Of a stretch of DNA of 64,000 bases, positions 43,356-50,854 are shown one piece after another. A program made the translations under genes and the position numbers. Source of the stretch: Hornefia porci (lineage in GTDB: Bacteria; Bacillota; Clostridia; Peptostreptococcales; Anaerovoracaceae). Location: assembly GCF_001940235.1 (NCBI RefSeq), contig NZ_MJIE01000001.1, forward strand, positions 2,604,001 to 2,668,000. Direction: 5' to 3'. Below the pieces are notes generated by a model that was not told the origin of the DNA, did no database searches, and worked only from the letters and a program-made list of their open reading frames with translations. How positions within the stretch are numbered: the stretch's first letter is position 1; every line of letters begins with the position of its first letter.

Positions 43356-43880
43356 ATGAGTGATACGATTCAGGTAATCAAAGAAAGAAGAAGTGTACGG
43401 AAATATCAGGACAGACGCGTTCCGCAGGAGGTCATCGACCGGATTGTTGAAGCCGGGACGTATGCGCCTACAGGAATGGGGAAGCAGTCGCCGATTATTC
43501 TTCAGATAAAGAACGATATGGTGCGGGACGAGCTCTCAAAGCAGAATGCGGAAATTATGGGGAAACCGGGGACGGATCCGTTTTATGGAGCAAAGGATGT
43601 TCTGGTAGTTCTTGCGAACAGGGAAATACCGACATACCTGTATGACGGAAGTCTGGTTATGGGGACGCTGATGCTTGCTGCAAAGGATCTTGGAGTTGAC
43701 AGCTGCTATATTTTCCGCGCGAAGGAAGAGTTTGAAAGTGAATACGGAAAAGCGCTTTTGAAATCTCTTGGAATTGAGGGAGATTATGAAGGCGTCGGTC
43801 ATGTGATCCTGGGTTATGCGGAGGGCGGACAGCCTAAAGCTGCGCCCAGAAAACAAAATTATGTATACATTGTAGAATAG
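43356..43880 (+). CDS. Nitroreductase family protein
   Basis: About 174 residues, ATG 43356 behind GGAGG. The N-terminal FMN phosphate motif is IKERRSVRKYQDRRVP; PTGMGKQSP and the C-terminal GHVILGYAEGGQPKAAPRK are further family marks. Such flavoenzymes reduce nitro groups, quinones or related electrophiles with NAD(P)H. It follows the metal pump gene and precedes copy C of the structured element. Confidence 0.88.
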   Translation: MSDTIQVIKERRSVRKYQDRRVPQEVIDRIVEAGTYAPTGMGKQSPIILQIKNDMVRDELSKQNAEIMGKPGTDPFYGAKDVLVVLANREIPTYLYDGSLVMGTLMLAAKDLGVDSCYIFRAKEEFESEYGKALLKSLGIEGDYEGVGHVILGYAEGGQPKAAPRKQNYVYIVE

Positions 43881-43898
43881 TAGGAGCTGCTGTATAAT
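43870..43898 (+). promoter_or_regulatory. Promoter of the copy C / riboswitch / SMR transcript
   Basis: TTGTAG at 43870-43875, spacer 17, TATAAT at 43893-43898. The expected start near 43905 is exactly where copy C begins, giving a leader of about 265 bases before the SMR start codon. Confidence 0.7.
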
Positions 43899-43907
43899 AA
43901 GTGTATT

Positions 43908-44061
43908 CGTTAAGTACACGTCGGACTTAACAGGCGCTGACGACAGCTTGTCAGCAGCGCCGCGGCGCACAATCCGATGGCGGTATGCGCCGGCAGATCA
44001 TCAGATATGCTTTTGTATTATTGAAATTTCAGGCATATCCGATGACTGAACACAAATTAAG
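43908..44061 (+). repeat. Dispersed structured element, copy C
   Basis: Hairpins in the same order as copy B: GTTAAGT/ACTTAAC (43909-43931), GCTGAC/GTCAGC (about 43935-43955), CGGCGCA/TGCGCCG (about 43963-43992) and GATATGC/GCATATC (44004-44039), ending ATTAAG. In the first stem an A-T pair of copies A and B is a G-C pair here, a compensatory change. Confidence 0.85.
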
Positions 44062-44069
44062 CAGGAACA

Positions 44070-44157
44070 CTGCACTCTGCCGCCGGGTAGAGAGTTTGCA
44101 GGCGTCAGGAACTCGTGTCGTTAGGCCTTAGAAGACATGAGGAACTGGCGCTTTTTT
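44070..44157 (+). promoter_or_regulatory. Riboswitch-like attenuator before the SMR gene, candidate guanidine-sensing RNA
   Basis: First hairpin: CTGC-ACTCT (44070-44078) with AGAGT-TT-GCAG (44091-44101) and loop GCCGCCGGGTAG. Second: GCGTCAG-GAA-CTCGTGTC (44102-44119) with GACATGAG-GAA-CTGGCGC (44134-44151), then T6 (44152-44157), a terminator 13 bases before the start codon. The loops contain GCC and GGC able to kiss. The gene product is a guanidine-type exporter, and the two-hairpin plus terminator plan resembles guanidine-IV (mepA) riboswitches. The class is inferred from plan and context, not matched to a model. Confidence 0.6.
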
Positions 44158-44170
44158 CAGGAGGATTGAC

Positions 44171-44491
44171 ATGAAATGGATAATACTCGGAATTGCCGGT
44201 GCGCTGGAGATTACCTGGGCGGTGGCGATGAAATTTTCGGGAGGCTTCACACAGCTGATTCCCAGCGTTATAACCGCGGTGAGCTATGTCGCGAGCGCGG
44301 TGTTTCTTGCGCTGGCGCTGAAAAATCTGCCGCTTGGGACGGCCTACGCCATCTGGACCGGCATCGGCATCATCGGCACCAGCGTGCTGGGCGTGCTTTT
44401 GTTCAGGGAGACGGTCAGCCTGCCGCAGTGGATCTGCATTGCGCTGATCGTTGTCGGCGTCATAGGTCTGCGATTATTGTCATCGGAATGA
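44171..44491 (+). CDS. Small multidrug resistance family transporter, guanidinium exporter (Gdx/SugE) type
   Basis: 106 residues, four membrane helices. The SMR glutamate is in GALEITWAVAMKFSGGFTQL; FSGGFT and LPLGTAYAIWTGIGIIGTSVLG are marks of the SugE/Gdx branch rather than the EmrE branch. Known members export guanidinium ion in exchange for protons as dual-topology dimers. AGGAGG lies 6 bases upstream, directly after the T-run of the attenuator. Confidence 0.9.
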   Translation: MKWIILGIAGALEITWAVAMKFSGGFTQLIPSVITAVSYVASAVFLALALKNLPLGTAYAIWTGIGIIGTSVLGVLLFRETVSLPQWICIALIVVGVIGLRLLSSE

Positions 44492-44531
44492 AAATATGAT
44501 AGTATGAATGAACAGTCAGGAGGTAGATTCA

Positions 44532-45254
44532 ATGAAAAAGTTTATTTGTGAAAATTCGTTCTGGGAACTGTTTCCGGACGCGGAGATCGGAGTCCTGGTG
44601 CTGAACGGCGTCGATAATACGGAGGCGGTTTACGATGTGCACGAGGAGATCCGCGACGATCTTGCGGCGGCGAACGAAGAAGCGGTGAAATGGATTCCGG
44701 CGATGCCTTTGTCTAAAAACCCCGTGGTTGCGGTGTGGCGGCAGGCGTTTCAGAAATTCAAAAAAAAGAAGGGAAACCGCGCATCGATTGAGGCACTGCT
44801 TGCCCGGGTGGACAAAGGAAATTATGTCGGCGGCATCAATCCGCTGGTGGATATTTACAATGCAGCGTCTCTGACTTATGCGCTGCCGGTGGGCGGCGAA
44901 AACCTGGACGCCTTTGTCGGAAACCTGCGGCTGACGATTTCGGAAGAGGGCGGAGATGAATTCATGGCACTGGGAGACGAGGAAAATAATCCGACTCTTC
45001 CGGGAGAGCTCTGCTATCTGGATGATCAGGGCGCAGTGTGCCGGTGCTGGAACTGGAGAGACGGGCAGCGCACCATGCTGACCAATGATACGGTCAACGC
45101 GTTTCTGATTGTCGAGAGTGTGGATCCGTCCCGTCACGATGATCTGGTGAGGATTCTGGATCGCCTCGAGAAGAAAAGCGCTGAAATTCTGGGCGCGGAG
45201 ATCTTTGCCCGTGATATCCTCACAAAGGATAATCCGGAGATTGCAATCGGGTGA
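44532..45254 (+). CDS. B3/B4 tRNA-binding domain protein
   Basis: About 240 residues. The B3/B4 fold of phenylalanyl-tRNA synthetase beta chains is suggested by VAVWRQAFQKFKKKKGNRAS, VGGINPLVDIYNAASL and LPGELCYLDDQGAVCRCWNWRDG. Free-standing versions are thought to edit or bind tRNA or amino acids; the exact role is open. AGGAGG lies 8 bases upstream of ATG 44532. It is 40 bases behind the SMR gene, possibly cotranscribed, and ends before a strong terminator. Confidence 0.82.
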   Translation: MKKFICENSFWELFPDAEIGVLVLNGVDNTEAVYDVHEEIRDDLAAANEEAVKWIPAMPLSKNPVVAVWRQAFQKFKKKKGNRASIEALLARVDKGNYVGGINPLVDIYNAASLTYALPVGGENLDAFVGNLRLTISEEGGDEFMALGDEENNPTLPGELCYLDDQGAVCRCWNWRDGQRTMLTNDTVNAFLIVESVDPSRHDDLVRILDRLEKKSAEILGAEIFARDILTKDNPEIAIG

Positions 45255-45327
45255 GCACTCATTAAAATGAAAGCCCCGCATGGAGATGAAACTTCGCATT
45301 AAGACGAAGACCTTGCATTAAAATGAA

Positions 45328-45386
45328 AGCCCCGCATTCATATGACGTCTGCCTGAGAAGCAGCATATGAACGCGGGGACTTTTTT
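45328..45386 (+). terminator. Bidirectional Rho-independent terminator
   Basis: CCCCGC-A-TTCATATG (45330-45344 region) pairs with CATATGAA-C-GCGGGG (45364-45378), one A-C mismatch, followed by T6 (45381-45386). It separates two convergent genes. Just upstream the phrase ATTAAAATGAAAGCCCCGCAT occurs twice (about 45262 and 45317), so part of the terminator arm has been duplicated. Confidence 0.85.
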
Positions 45387-45401
45387 CAGAAATTCTTTGT
45401 C

Positions 45402-46589
45402 TCAGTAATTCAGGTTGATAACCGCGATTTCACTGTGTGTCCCGATGCGGATCGGAGGCCCGTAATATCCCGCGCCAGAGGTGACGATGGAATAGACGCC
45501 GTGAATGCTTTTCAGCCCGTATGCGTTTTGGGAAATGAACGGCATCGCCACAGTGCAGGGGAAGAACTGTCCGGCATGGGTGTGACCGCTCAGCACCAGG
45601 TCGACGCCGCAGCTGGAGAGATTTTTGAAATCCGTCGGCTCGTGCTCGATTACCAGAACCGGCATCTTTGTGTCCAGAGAACCGGTCAGGGAGGCGATTG
45701 AAGCACGTTTCGCGGAATCGGTTCCGGTCTGCTCGCCGTCCAGCCGTCCGACGATCTGCGCGCCGTTGATAAATACGGTCTTGTCATCCAGCGGAGTGAT
45801 CCCTGCCTTTGTCATAAACTCCTCCATGCCCGCGCTGCGCATCGGACGCTTCCGGCTGACGTTGAATCCGCACAGCAGCTTCTCCTCGACATCGTGATTG
45901 CCGTAGACAGCGTAAACGCCCTGCCTGGATCTGATTCCCTTCAGGATGGTTTCATAGGTGTCCGGATCGCGGACTGCACTGTATGACCCGGAGAAAGTGT
46001 CCCCGGCGATGACGACGATATCGGCGTTCTGTCTGTTGATCTCGCGAACCATCGCGCGAAGCTGTTCCTCGTAGGTGTTGGTGTCCAGGTGGAGGTCAGA
46101 GATCAGCACGATTTTCAGCTTGCCGCGGGCCGCTGTCTTTTTGGAAAGTGTTACGTTGTATTTCACTGTGTGGATTTTATGGGCGTTGATGGTTCCGTAG
46201 GTGGTCAGTGAAAGGGAGACCAGAACGCACATGAACAGAACGAACAGTCCCGCCCAGGGATGTTTTTTCCGGGTCGCCTGATCGTCTTTATGATGTGAGT
46301 GTGAAAAAATCCAGACGAAAAAGCGTATGATATGGAAGAACACGAGGCACATTCCGAAATAGACGAGAAACCCGAGCCAGATATTGCCGTTTCCGGTCAT
46401 CGCGTTCTTCAGGGTGCCGTCGCTCAGGTAACAGCCGCCGATGGGCAGCAGCGCGAACAGAATGTACAGGACATCGACGATCGCCCGGAGCAGGACGCCG
46501 TGGCTGATCAGCTTCAGCCAGTGATTCAGCTGCGATAACGTGTATAAGATGAGCAGCGCGTAAATTGCCAGCACAATTATTTCAACCAT
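45402..46589 (-). CDS. Membrane-anchored metallophosphoesterase
   Basis: 395 residues. Four hydrophobic helices occupy residues 1-130 (IIVLAIYALLILYTL, VDVLYILFALLPIGG, LGFLVYFGMCLVFFHIIRF, GLFVLFMCVLVSLSL). The catalytic domain follows with VLISDLHLD, VIAGDTFSG, AVYGNHDVEE, VLVIEHEPTD and VLSGHTHAGQFF, the full set of calcineurin-like metal ligands. Relatives include YaeI/YkuE-type lipid-linked phosphoesterases. AAGGAG lies upstream of the ATG at 46589. Substrate unknown. Confidence 0.88.
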   Translation of the reverse strand: MVEIIVLAIYALLILYTLSQLNHWLKLISHGVLLRAIVDVLYILFALLPIGGCYLSDGTLKNAMTGNGNIWLGFLVYFGMCLVFFHIIRFFVWIFSHSHHKDDQATRKKHPWAGLFVLFMCVLVSLSLTTYGTINAHKIHTVKYNVTLSKKTAARGKLKIVLISDLHLDTNTYEEQLRAMVREINRQNADIVVIAGDTFSGSYSAVRDPDTYETILKGIRSRQGVYAVYGNHDVEEKLLCGFNVSRKRPMRSAGMEEFMTKAGITPLDDKTVFINGAQIVGRLDGEQTGTDSAKRASIASLTGSLDTKMPVLVIEHEPTDFKNLSSCGVDLVLSGHTHAGQFFPCTVAMPFISQNAYGLKSIHGVYSIVTSGAGYYGPPIRIGTHSEIAVINLNY

Positions 46590-46619
46590 AGATAAAACTC
46601 CTTCCGCATAACAAATTTC

Positions 46620-46648
46620 ATTTTACAAAAAATAACGCGAAAATACAA
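46620..46648 (-). promoter_or_regulatory. Promoter of the metallophosphoesterase gene
   Basis: On the minus strand TTGTAT (46648-46643), spacer 17, TAAAAT (46625-46620). It is divergent to the purC promoter. Confidence 0.6.
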
Positions 46649-46666
46649 TGTTAATTTGGTGAAATG

Positions 46667-46675
46667 TGCTATAAT
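46667..46675 (+). promoter_or_regulatory. Extended -10 promoter of purC
   Basis: TGCTATAAT is an extended -10 element (TGNTATAAT); no clear -35. It lies just before the first tandem leader unit, about 385 bases before the purC start codon. Confidence 0.6.
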
Positions 46676-46677
46676 GG

Positions 46678-47060
46678 TTCTATCTGATTTTGATGTCATC
46701 TGACCCGGAGGACATACGGTCAGATGACGGGCGGCGTTGCCGAAAGGAAAGAACCATTGCGCCCGGCGCTGAACAAGGCGGAAAACAAGGCGGAAAGCGC
46801 CGGTCTAAATGGAGTTCTATCTGATTTTGATGTCATCTGACCCGGAGGATATACGGTCAGATGACGGGCGGCGTTGCCGAAAGGAAAGAACCATTGCGCC
46901 CGGCGCTGAACAGGGCGGAAACAGGGCGGAAAGCGCCGGTCTAAATGGAGTTCTATCTGATTTTGATGTCATCTGACCCGGAGGACATACGGTCAGATGA
47001 CGGGCGGCGTTGCCGAAAGGAAAGAACCATTGCGCCCGGCGCTGAACAGGGAGGAATTTA
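46678..47060 (+). repeat. Leader unit present three times in tandem upstream of purC
   Basis: Units begin TTCTATCTGATTTTGATG at 46678, 46815 and 46951 (137 and 136 bp; the third runs into the purC ribosome binding site after about 100 bp). Copies differ at only a few bases. Each has a perfect 11-bp hairpin GTCATCTGACC/GGTCAGATGAC with GGAGGACAT in the loop, then CGGGCG..CGCCCG enclosing CCGAAAGGAAAGAACC. Copies 1 and 2 also have CCGGCGCT/AGCGCCGG; in copy 3 this is replaced by AGGGAGGAA and the start codon. It could be a tandem regulatory RNA of unknown ligand. Confidence 0.9.
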
Positions 47061-47930
47061 ATGAAAACATATGAACCAGTAAAAGAAGGTAAAGTCCGTG
47101 AAATCTACGATAACGGCGACAGTCTGATCATGGTCGCGACCGACCGGATCTCCGCATTCGATCACATCCTGAAGAACAAGATTACCGACAAGGGTGCGAT
47201 TCTGACGCAGATGTCCAAGTTCTGGTTTGACATGACGAATGACATTCTGCCGAATCATATGATTTCCGTAGATGTTAACGACATGCCGGAATTTTTCCGT
47301 CAGCCTCAGTTCGACGGCAACAGTATGATGTGCCGGAAACTGAACATGCTCCCGGTTGAATGCATTGTACGCGGATACATTACCGGATCCGGATGGAGCA
47401 GTTACCAGAAGACGGGAACAGTCTGCGGCATTCGTCTGCCCGAGGGTCTGCTGGAGTCCGACCGGCTGCCGGAACCGATTTACACACCGAGCACCAAGGC
47501 GGAAATCGGCGACCACGATATAAACATTTCCTTCGAGGAAAGCGTCGACGTCATCGAAAAGCAGTTCCCGGGGAAGGGTGAGGAGTACGCTGCGACGCTT
47601 CGCGACTGCACGATTGCTTTGTACAAAAAATGCGCGGAATACGCCCTTTCCAGAGGCATCATCATTGCGGACACCAAGTTCGAGTTCGGGCTGGACGAGG
47701 ACGGGAACGTCGTGCTGGGCGACGAGATGCTGACGCCGGACAGCTCCCGCTTCTGGCCTCTGGAAGGCTACGAGCCGGGCCGGGCGCAACCTTCCTACGA
47801 TAAACAGTTTGTCAGAGACTGGCTGAAGGCTAATCCGGACAGCGATTATCTGCTGCCTCAGGAGGTAATCGACAAAACTATCGAAAAATATAAAGAGGCC
47901 TACGAGCTTCTGACCGGAAAACCGTTCTGA
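47061..47930 (+). CDS. purC: Phosphoribosylaminoimidazole-succinocarboxamide synthase (SAICAR synthetase)
   Basis: 289 residues. Signatures are KEGKVREIYDNGDSLIMVATDRISAF-type N-terminus (split as EGKVREIY and VATDRISAFD), CIVRGYITGSGWSSY near 100, and IIADTKFEFGLDEDGNVVLGDEMLTPDSSR (catalytic Asp/Glu region) near 195. Purine step: CAIR + Asp + ATP to SAICAR. It stands alone, without other pur genes on either side. GGGAGGAA precedes the ATG. A terminator follows, so it is monocistronic or weakly read through. Confidence 0.94.
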   Translation: MKTYEPVKEGKVREIYDNGDSLIMVATDRISAFDHILKNKITDKGAILTQMSKFWFDMTNDILPNHMISVDVNDMPEFFRQPQFDGNSMMCRKLNMLPVECIVRGYITGSGWSSYQKTGTVCGIRLPEGLLESDRLPEPIYTPSTKAEIGDHDINISFEESVDVIEKQFPGKGEEYAATLRDCTIALYKKCAEYALSRGIIIADTKFEFGLDEDGNVVLGDEMLTPDSSRFWPLEGYEPGRAQPSYDKQFVRDWLKANPDSDYLLPQEVIDKTIEKYKEAYELLTGKPF

Positions 47931-47977
47931 CAGAGCCGGCGGCAGGACCGGTCGCGCCCGGTTACAGAATCGGTCGA

Positions 47978-48025
47978 ACTGGCGGGAGGAAGCGGAAGAA
48001 GCGGAACCCCGCCGGTCAGTTTTTT
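47978..48025 (+). terminator. Rho-independent terminator after purC
   Basis: ACTGGCGGG (47978-47986) pairs with CCCGCCGGT (48008-48016) with one G-T pair, followed by T6 from 48020. The loop carries two copies of GAAGCGGAA. The ribosome binding site of the next gene begins only a few bases later, so readthrough could supply it. Confidence 0.75.
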
Positions 48026-48044
48026 GTTAAGGAGACAGAGAGAA

Positions 48045-48929
48045 ATGGAACGATATGAGCTGGAACATGTAGAACTGCTGAACCGTTTTTACGGAGACTG
48101 TAAGGGCATGGTCCGCCGGCTGGAGGAAAGCGGCGCCGGCTGGTTCCGGGATTTGTACAGCAGTCTGGAGGACGGCGGAGAATATGCAGAGTCGGATTTT
48201 GACGCGGGTCTGCTGGAATACGAGGGCGGCGTCAATATCTGCCGGATTTTTCTGCCGAAGCCGGAGCGTCCTGCGCTCTGCGCTGTCATCTATCTGATTT
48301 ACAGCAGGGAGTATGAGCCGCTGAATTACCTGACTGTGGAGGCCTCGCCGGAAGGCGGATACATGCTGCTGAGCTGGGATGCCGGAGGCGCGTACCGGCC
48401 CCGGGGCGAGTATGACGGAACAAAGGAACGCGCTTTGATCGACGAAGTCGTTCGGGAGACGCTGGATGCGAAGGAGCCGGAATCCAACAGCCGTTACGGA
48501 GAGATGCGTGAGCTTCTGACCGGACTGGAAATCCCGTTTTATGACAATGATGTCGTGGATTACATCAGAATGTTTGATGTAATCGGCGAACTGTGTCAGA
48601 ACGCGGTGGACACACCGGCTGTCGCAGCGGGGTTCGCGGCGCTGAAGGACGTCATGGAGGACGATTCTGTGGAGACCAGCCGCGCGCGTATGATGAAGAT
48701 GTTCGACATGCTGGAGGAGCTTCCGGAGACAAAGGGCAGACTGGACCGCAAGAGTAAGCTGTTTTTCGCTTTCAGTGTCTATGCGGCCTGCTCTCTGATT
48801 TCCGAGAATGATGACAAAAAGCATTATTATATGGGGATTCCGGAATTTGAGTCCGCCGATTACATTAAATACAAGATGGAGGAGTACTGGTCCCTGGATC
48901 CGTACATGTTTTCGTTTGCAGTCCGCTAG
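48045..48929 (+). CDS. Conserved hypothetical protein, unrecognised
   Basis: About 294 residues from MERYELEHVELLNRF, with AAGGAG 9 bases upstream; an in-frame start at 48024 lies in the terminator T-run. It is a soluble acidic protein without signal peptide or membrane helix. Recognisable tracts are FYGDCKGMVRRLEESGAGW and a C-terminal KKHYYMGIPEFESADYI. No catalytic motif was recognised. It shares short spacing (13 bases) with the next gene, also unrecognised, and both precede the AmmeMemoRadiSam pair, so all four may form one operon. Confidence 0.7.
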   Translation: MERYELEHVELLNRFYGDCKGMVRRLEESGAGWFRDLYSSLEDGGEYAESDFDAGLLEYEGGVNICRIFLPKPERPALCAVIYLIYSREYEPLNYLTVEASPEGGYMLLSWDAGGAYRPRGEYDGTKERALIDEVVRETLDAKEPESNSRYGEMRELLTGLEIPFYDNDVVDYIRMFDVIGELCQNAVDTPAVAAGFAALKDVMEDDSVETSRARMMKMFDMLEELPETKGRLDRKSKLFFAFSVYAACSLISENDDKKHYYMGIPEFESADYIKYKMEEYWSLDPYMFSFAVR

Positions 48930-48942
48930 GAGGAAGTCGAGG

Positions 48943-49449
48943 ATGGAAAAGAAGGATATTATCGCAGCAACGCAGGCGCTGTCCGGAGCACAGCTGGCAT
49001 GGAACTCGTCGGAGACGGTAACGGTGAGGGACCTGGAGGGAAACCCGATTGATATCAATGTGCGGGGAGGAATGCCGCTGACGGATATCTTCGATCTCAT
49101 CATGGAGGTGGCGGGGCCGTCTGTTTCAGAGGGACACTACAACGACCTGTTCGGAGATATGATTATGGCGCAGGCGATTATTGACCGCCTCACCGACATT
49201 CCGCTGCCGGAGGATCCCGGGCAGATGGAGATCGATCAGTGCTATGAGCTGGTGTTCGGATATGACGGAATCATCCGCAAACTGAATCCGGACGGTCCGG
49301 CCCGGTTCCTGATCGACCGCATACTGGCATATAGCAAAAGCGTCGCGGAGAACATTCTCCGCACGCCGTTCGATCCTGATGATGCGGACGATGAGATGGA
49401 TCCGGAGGTCATCGGACTCGAGGAACTGAAAAAGATGAGAAAAAACTGA
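48943..49449 (+). CDS. Conserved hypothetical protein, unrecognised
   Basis: About 168 residues, ATG 48943 behind AGGAGG. The protein is acidic, with a C-terminal DDADDEMDPE stretch and LEELKKMRKN tail. NPIDINVRGGMPLTDIFDLIMEV near residue 35 is the most ordered-looking segment. It ends one base before the Memo-AMMECR1 gene, so translation is probably coupled. No function can be assigned. Confidence 0.7.
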   Translation: MEKKDIIAATQALSGAQLAWNSSETVTVRDLEGNPIDINVRGGMPLTDIFDLIMEVAGPSVSEGHYNDLFGDMIMAQAIIDRLTDIPLPEDPGQMEIDQCYELVFGYDGIIRKLNPDGPARFLIDRILAYSKSVAENILRTPFDPDDADDEMDPEVIGLEELKKMRKN

Positions 49450-49450
49450 A

Positions 49451-50854
49451 ATGAGCATACTGGCAGGATATATGGTACCGCATCCGCCGATGATTCTCCC
49501 GGAAATCGGGCGGGGCGAGGAGAAAACGATACAGAAAACCATCGATTCCTATCGGGCGGTGGCGGCTGAAATTGCGGAGCTGGAGCCGGAAACCATTATC
49601 GTGACGACGCCTCACTCTGTGATGTACAGCGATTACTTCCACATTTCGCCGGGAAAGGGAGCCTACGGAGATATGAGCCGTTTCGGAGCCCGCGGGATCA
49701 GCATGAATGTCGCCTACGACCGTGAGCTGATCCGTGAGATCTGTGATCTGGCGGAGAAGTCCGGGCTTCGCGCGGGCACACTCGGGGAGAGGAACAAAGA
49801 ACTGGACCACGCGGTTCTGATTCCGCTTCGTTTTGTGGAAAAGGCGTACCGCGACTGTGGGAAGCGCCCTGACTACAAAGTCATCCGCATCGGTCTCTCC
49901 GGCCAGTCTCTGCTGGATCATTACGCGCTGGGCATTCTGATTCAGCAGGCGGTTTCCGCATTGGCACGCAAAACGGTGTTCATCGCCAGCGGAGATCTGT
50001 CCCATTATCTGAAGGAGGACGGCCCCTACGGATTTCACCGGGAGGGACCGGTTTACGACGCCCGGATCATGAAAACCATGGAAACGGGCAATTTCGACGA
50101 GCTTCTGGAGTATGAGCCGGCTCTTCTGTCAGGAGCCGGAGAGTGCGGGCACCGTTCCTTCACCATTATGGCCGGGGCTTTTGACATGACGGGAGTGGAG
50201 ACCCGCGTCTACTCGTATGAGGGCGTGACCGGCGTCGGATACGGTGTGTGCTCTGTGCATCCGACAGGGTATGACGCCGGACGCGGCTTCGGCGAACGCT
50301 ATGTGGAGGAGTACGACCGTCGGCTGGCGGAGAGGAAGGAACAGGAGGACGAATATGTCCGTCTCGCGCGCCTTTCTCTGGAGACCTTTGTGCGGGAACA
50401 AAGGATCATCGGCCTGCCTGACGGTCTTCCGGAGGAGATGACGCAGCGCAGAGCCGGGGCGTTCGTATCGCTGCATATCGACGGAAATCTCAGGGGCTGC
50501 ATCGGAACCGTCGGACCGACGCAGGAAAACGTGGCAGAAGAAATCATTCATAATGCGGTCAGCGCCGCATCAAGAGATCCCCGGTTCAGTCCGGTAACCG
50601 AGGCGGAGCTTCCGTTTCTGGAGTACAGCGTGGATGTGCTGGGAGAGACGGAAAAGATCCGGTCTCCGGAGGAACTGGATGTGAAACGCTACGGCGTGAT
50701 CGTGACCTGCGGCGGGCGGCAGGGCCTGCTTCTGCCGAATCTGGACGGCGTGCGCGATGTGGAGCAGCAGATCAGCATTGCCAGGCAGAAGGCCGGAATA
50801 CGGCCGGACGAGGAGATCGAGCTTGAACGGTTTGAAGTCGTCAGACATTATTAA
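49451..50854 (+). CDS. AmmeMemoRadiSam system protein: Memo-like and AMMECR1 domains fused
   Basis: 467 residues. The N-terminal half (1-270) is a Memo/extradiol dioxygenase-like domain, MVPHPPMILPEIGRGEE at the start, with VTTPHSVMYSDYFHIS, ELDHAVLIPLRF and IASGDLSHYL carrying the conserved His/Asp/Glu residues of that fold. The C-terminal half (about 290-467) is AMMECR1: AGAFVSLHIDGNLRGCIG and EYSVDVLGETEKI. The next gene is the radical SAM partner. In many bacteria these three domains occur together as a system of unknown biochemistry; here two are fused. Confidence 0.9.
   Translation: MSILAGYMVPHPPMILPEIGRGEEKTIQKTIDSYRAVAAEIAELEPETIIVTTPHSVMYSDYFHISPGKGAYGDMSRFGARGISMNVAYDRELIREICDLAEKSGLRAGTLGERNKELDHAVLIPLRFVEKAYRDCGKRPDYKVIRIGLSGQSLLDHYALGILIQQAVSALARKTVFIASGDLSHYLKEDGPYGFHREGPVYDARIMKTMETGNFDELLEYEPALLSGAGECGHRSFTIMAGAFDMTGVETRVYSYEGVTGVGYGVCSVHPTGYDAGRGFGERYVEEYDRRLAERKEQEDEYVRLARLSLETFVREQRIIGLPDGLPEEMTQRRAGAFVSLHIDGNLRGCIGTVGPTQENVAEEIIHNAVSAASRDPRFSPVTEAELPFLEYSVDVLGETEKIRSPEELDVKRYGVIVTCGGRQGLLLPNLDGVRDVEQQISIARQKAGIRPDEEIELERFEVVRHY

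Noticed and set aside
46678..47060. Known ZTP, PRPP or purine riboswitch before purC
   Set aside because: The signature segments of those classes are not present in the repeated unit; it is reported as unassigned instead.
46678..47060. CRISPR array in the tandem repeats upstream of purC
   Set aside because: Repeats are contiguous 136-137-bp units with no unique spacers and no cas genes nearby.
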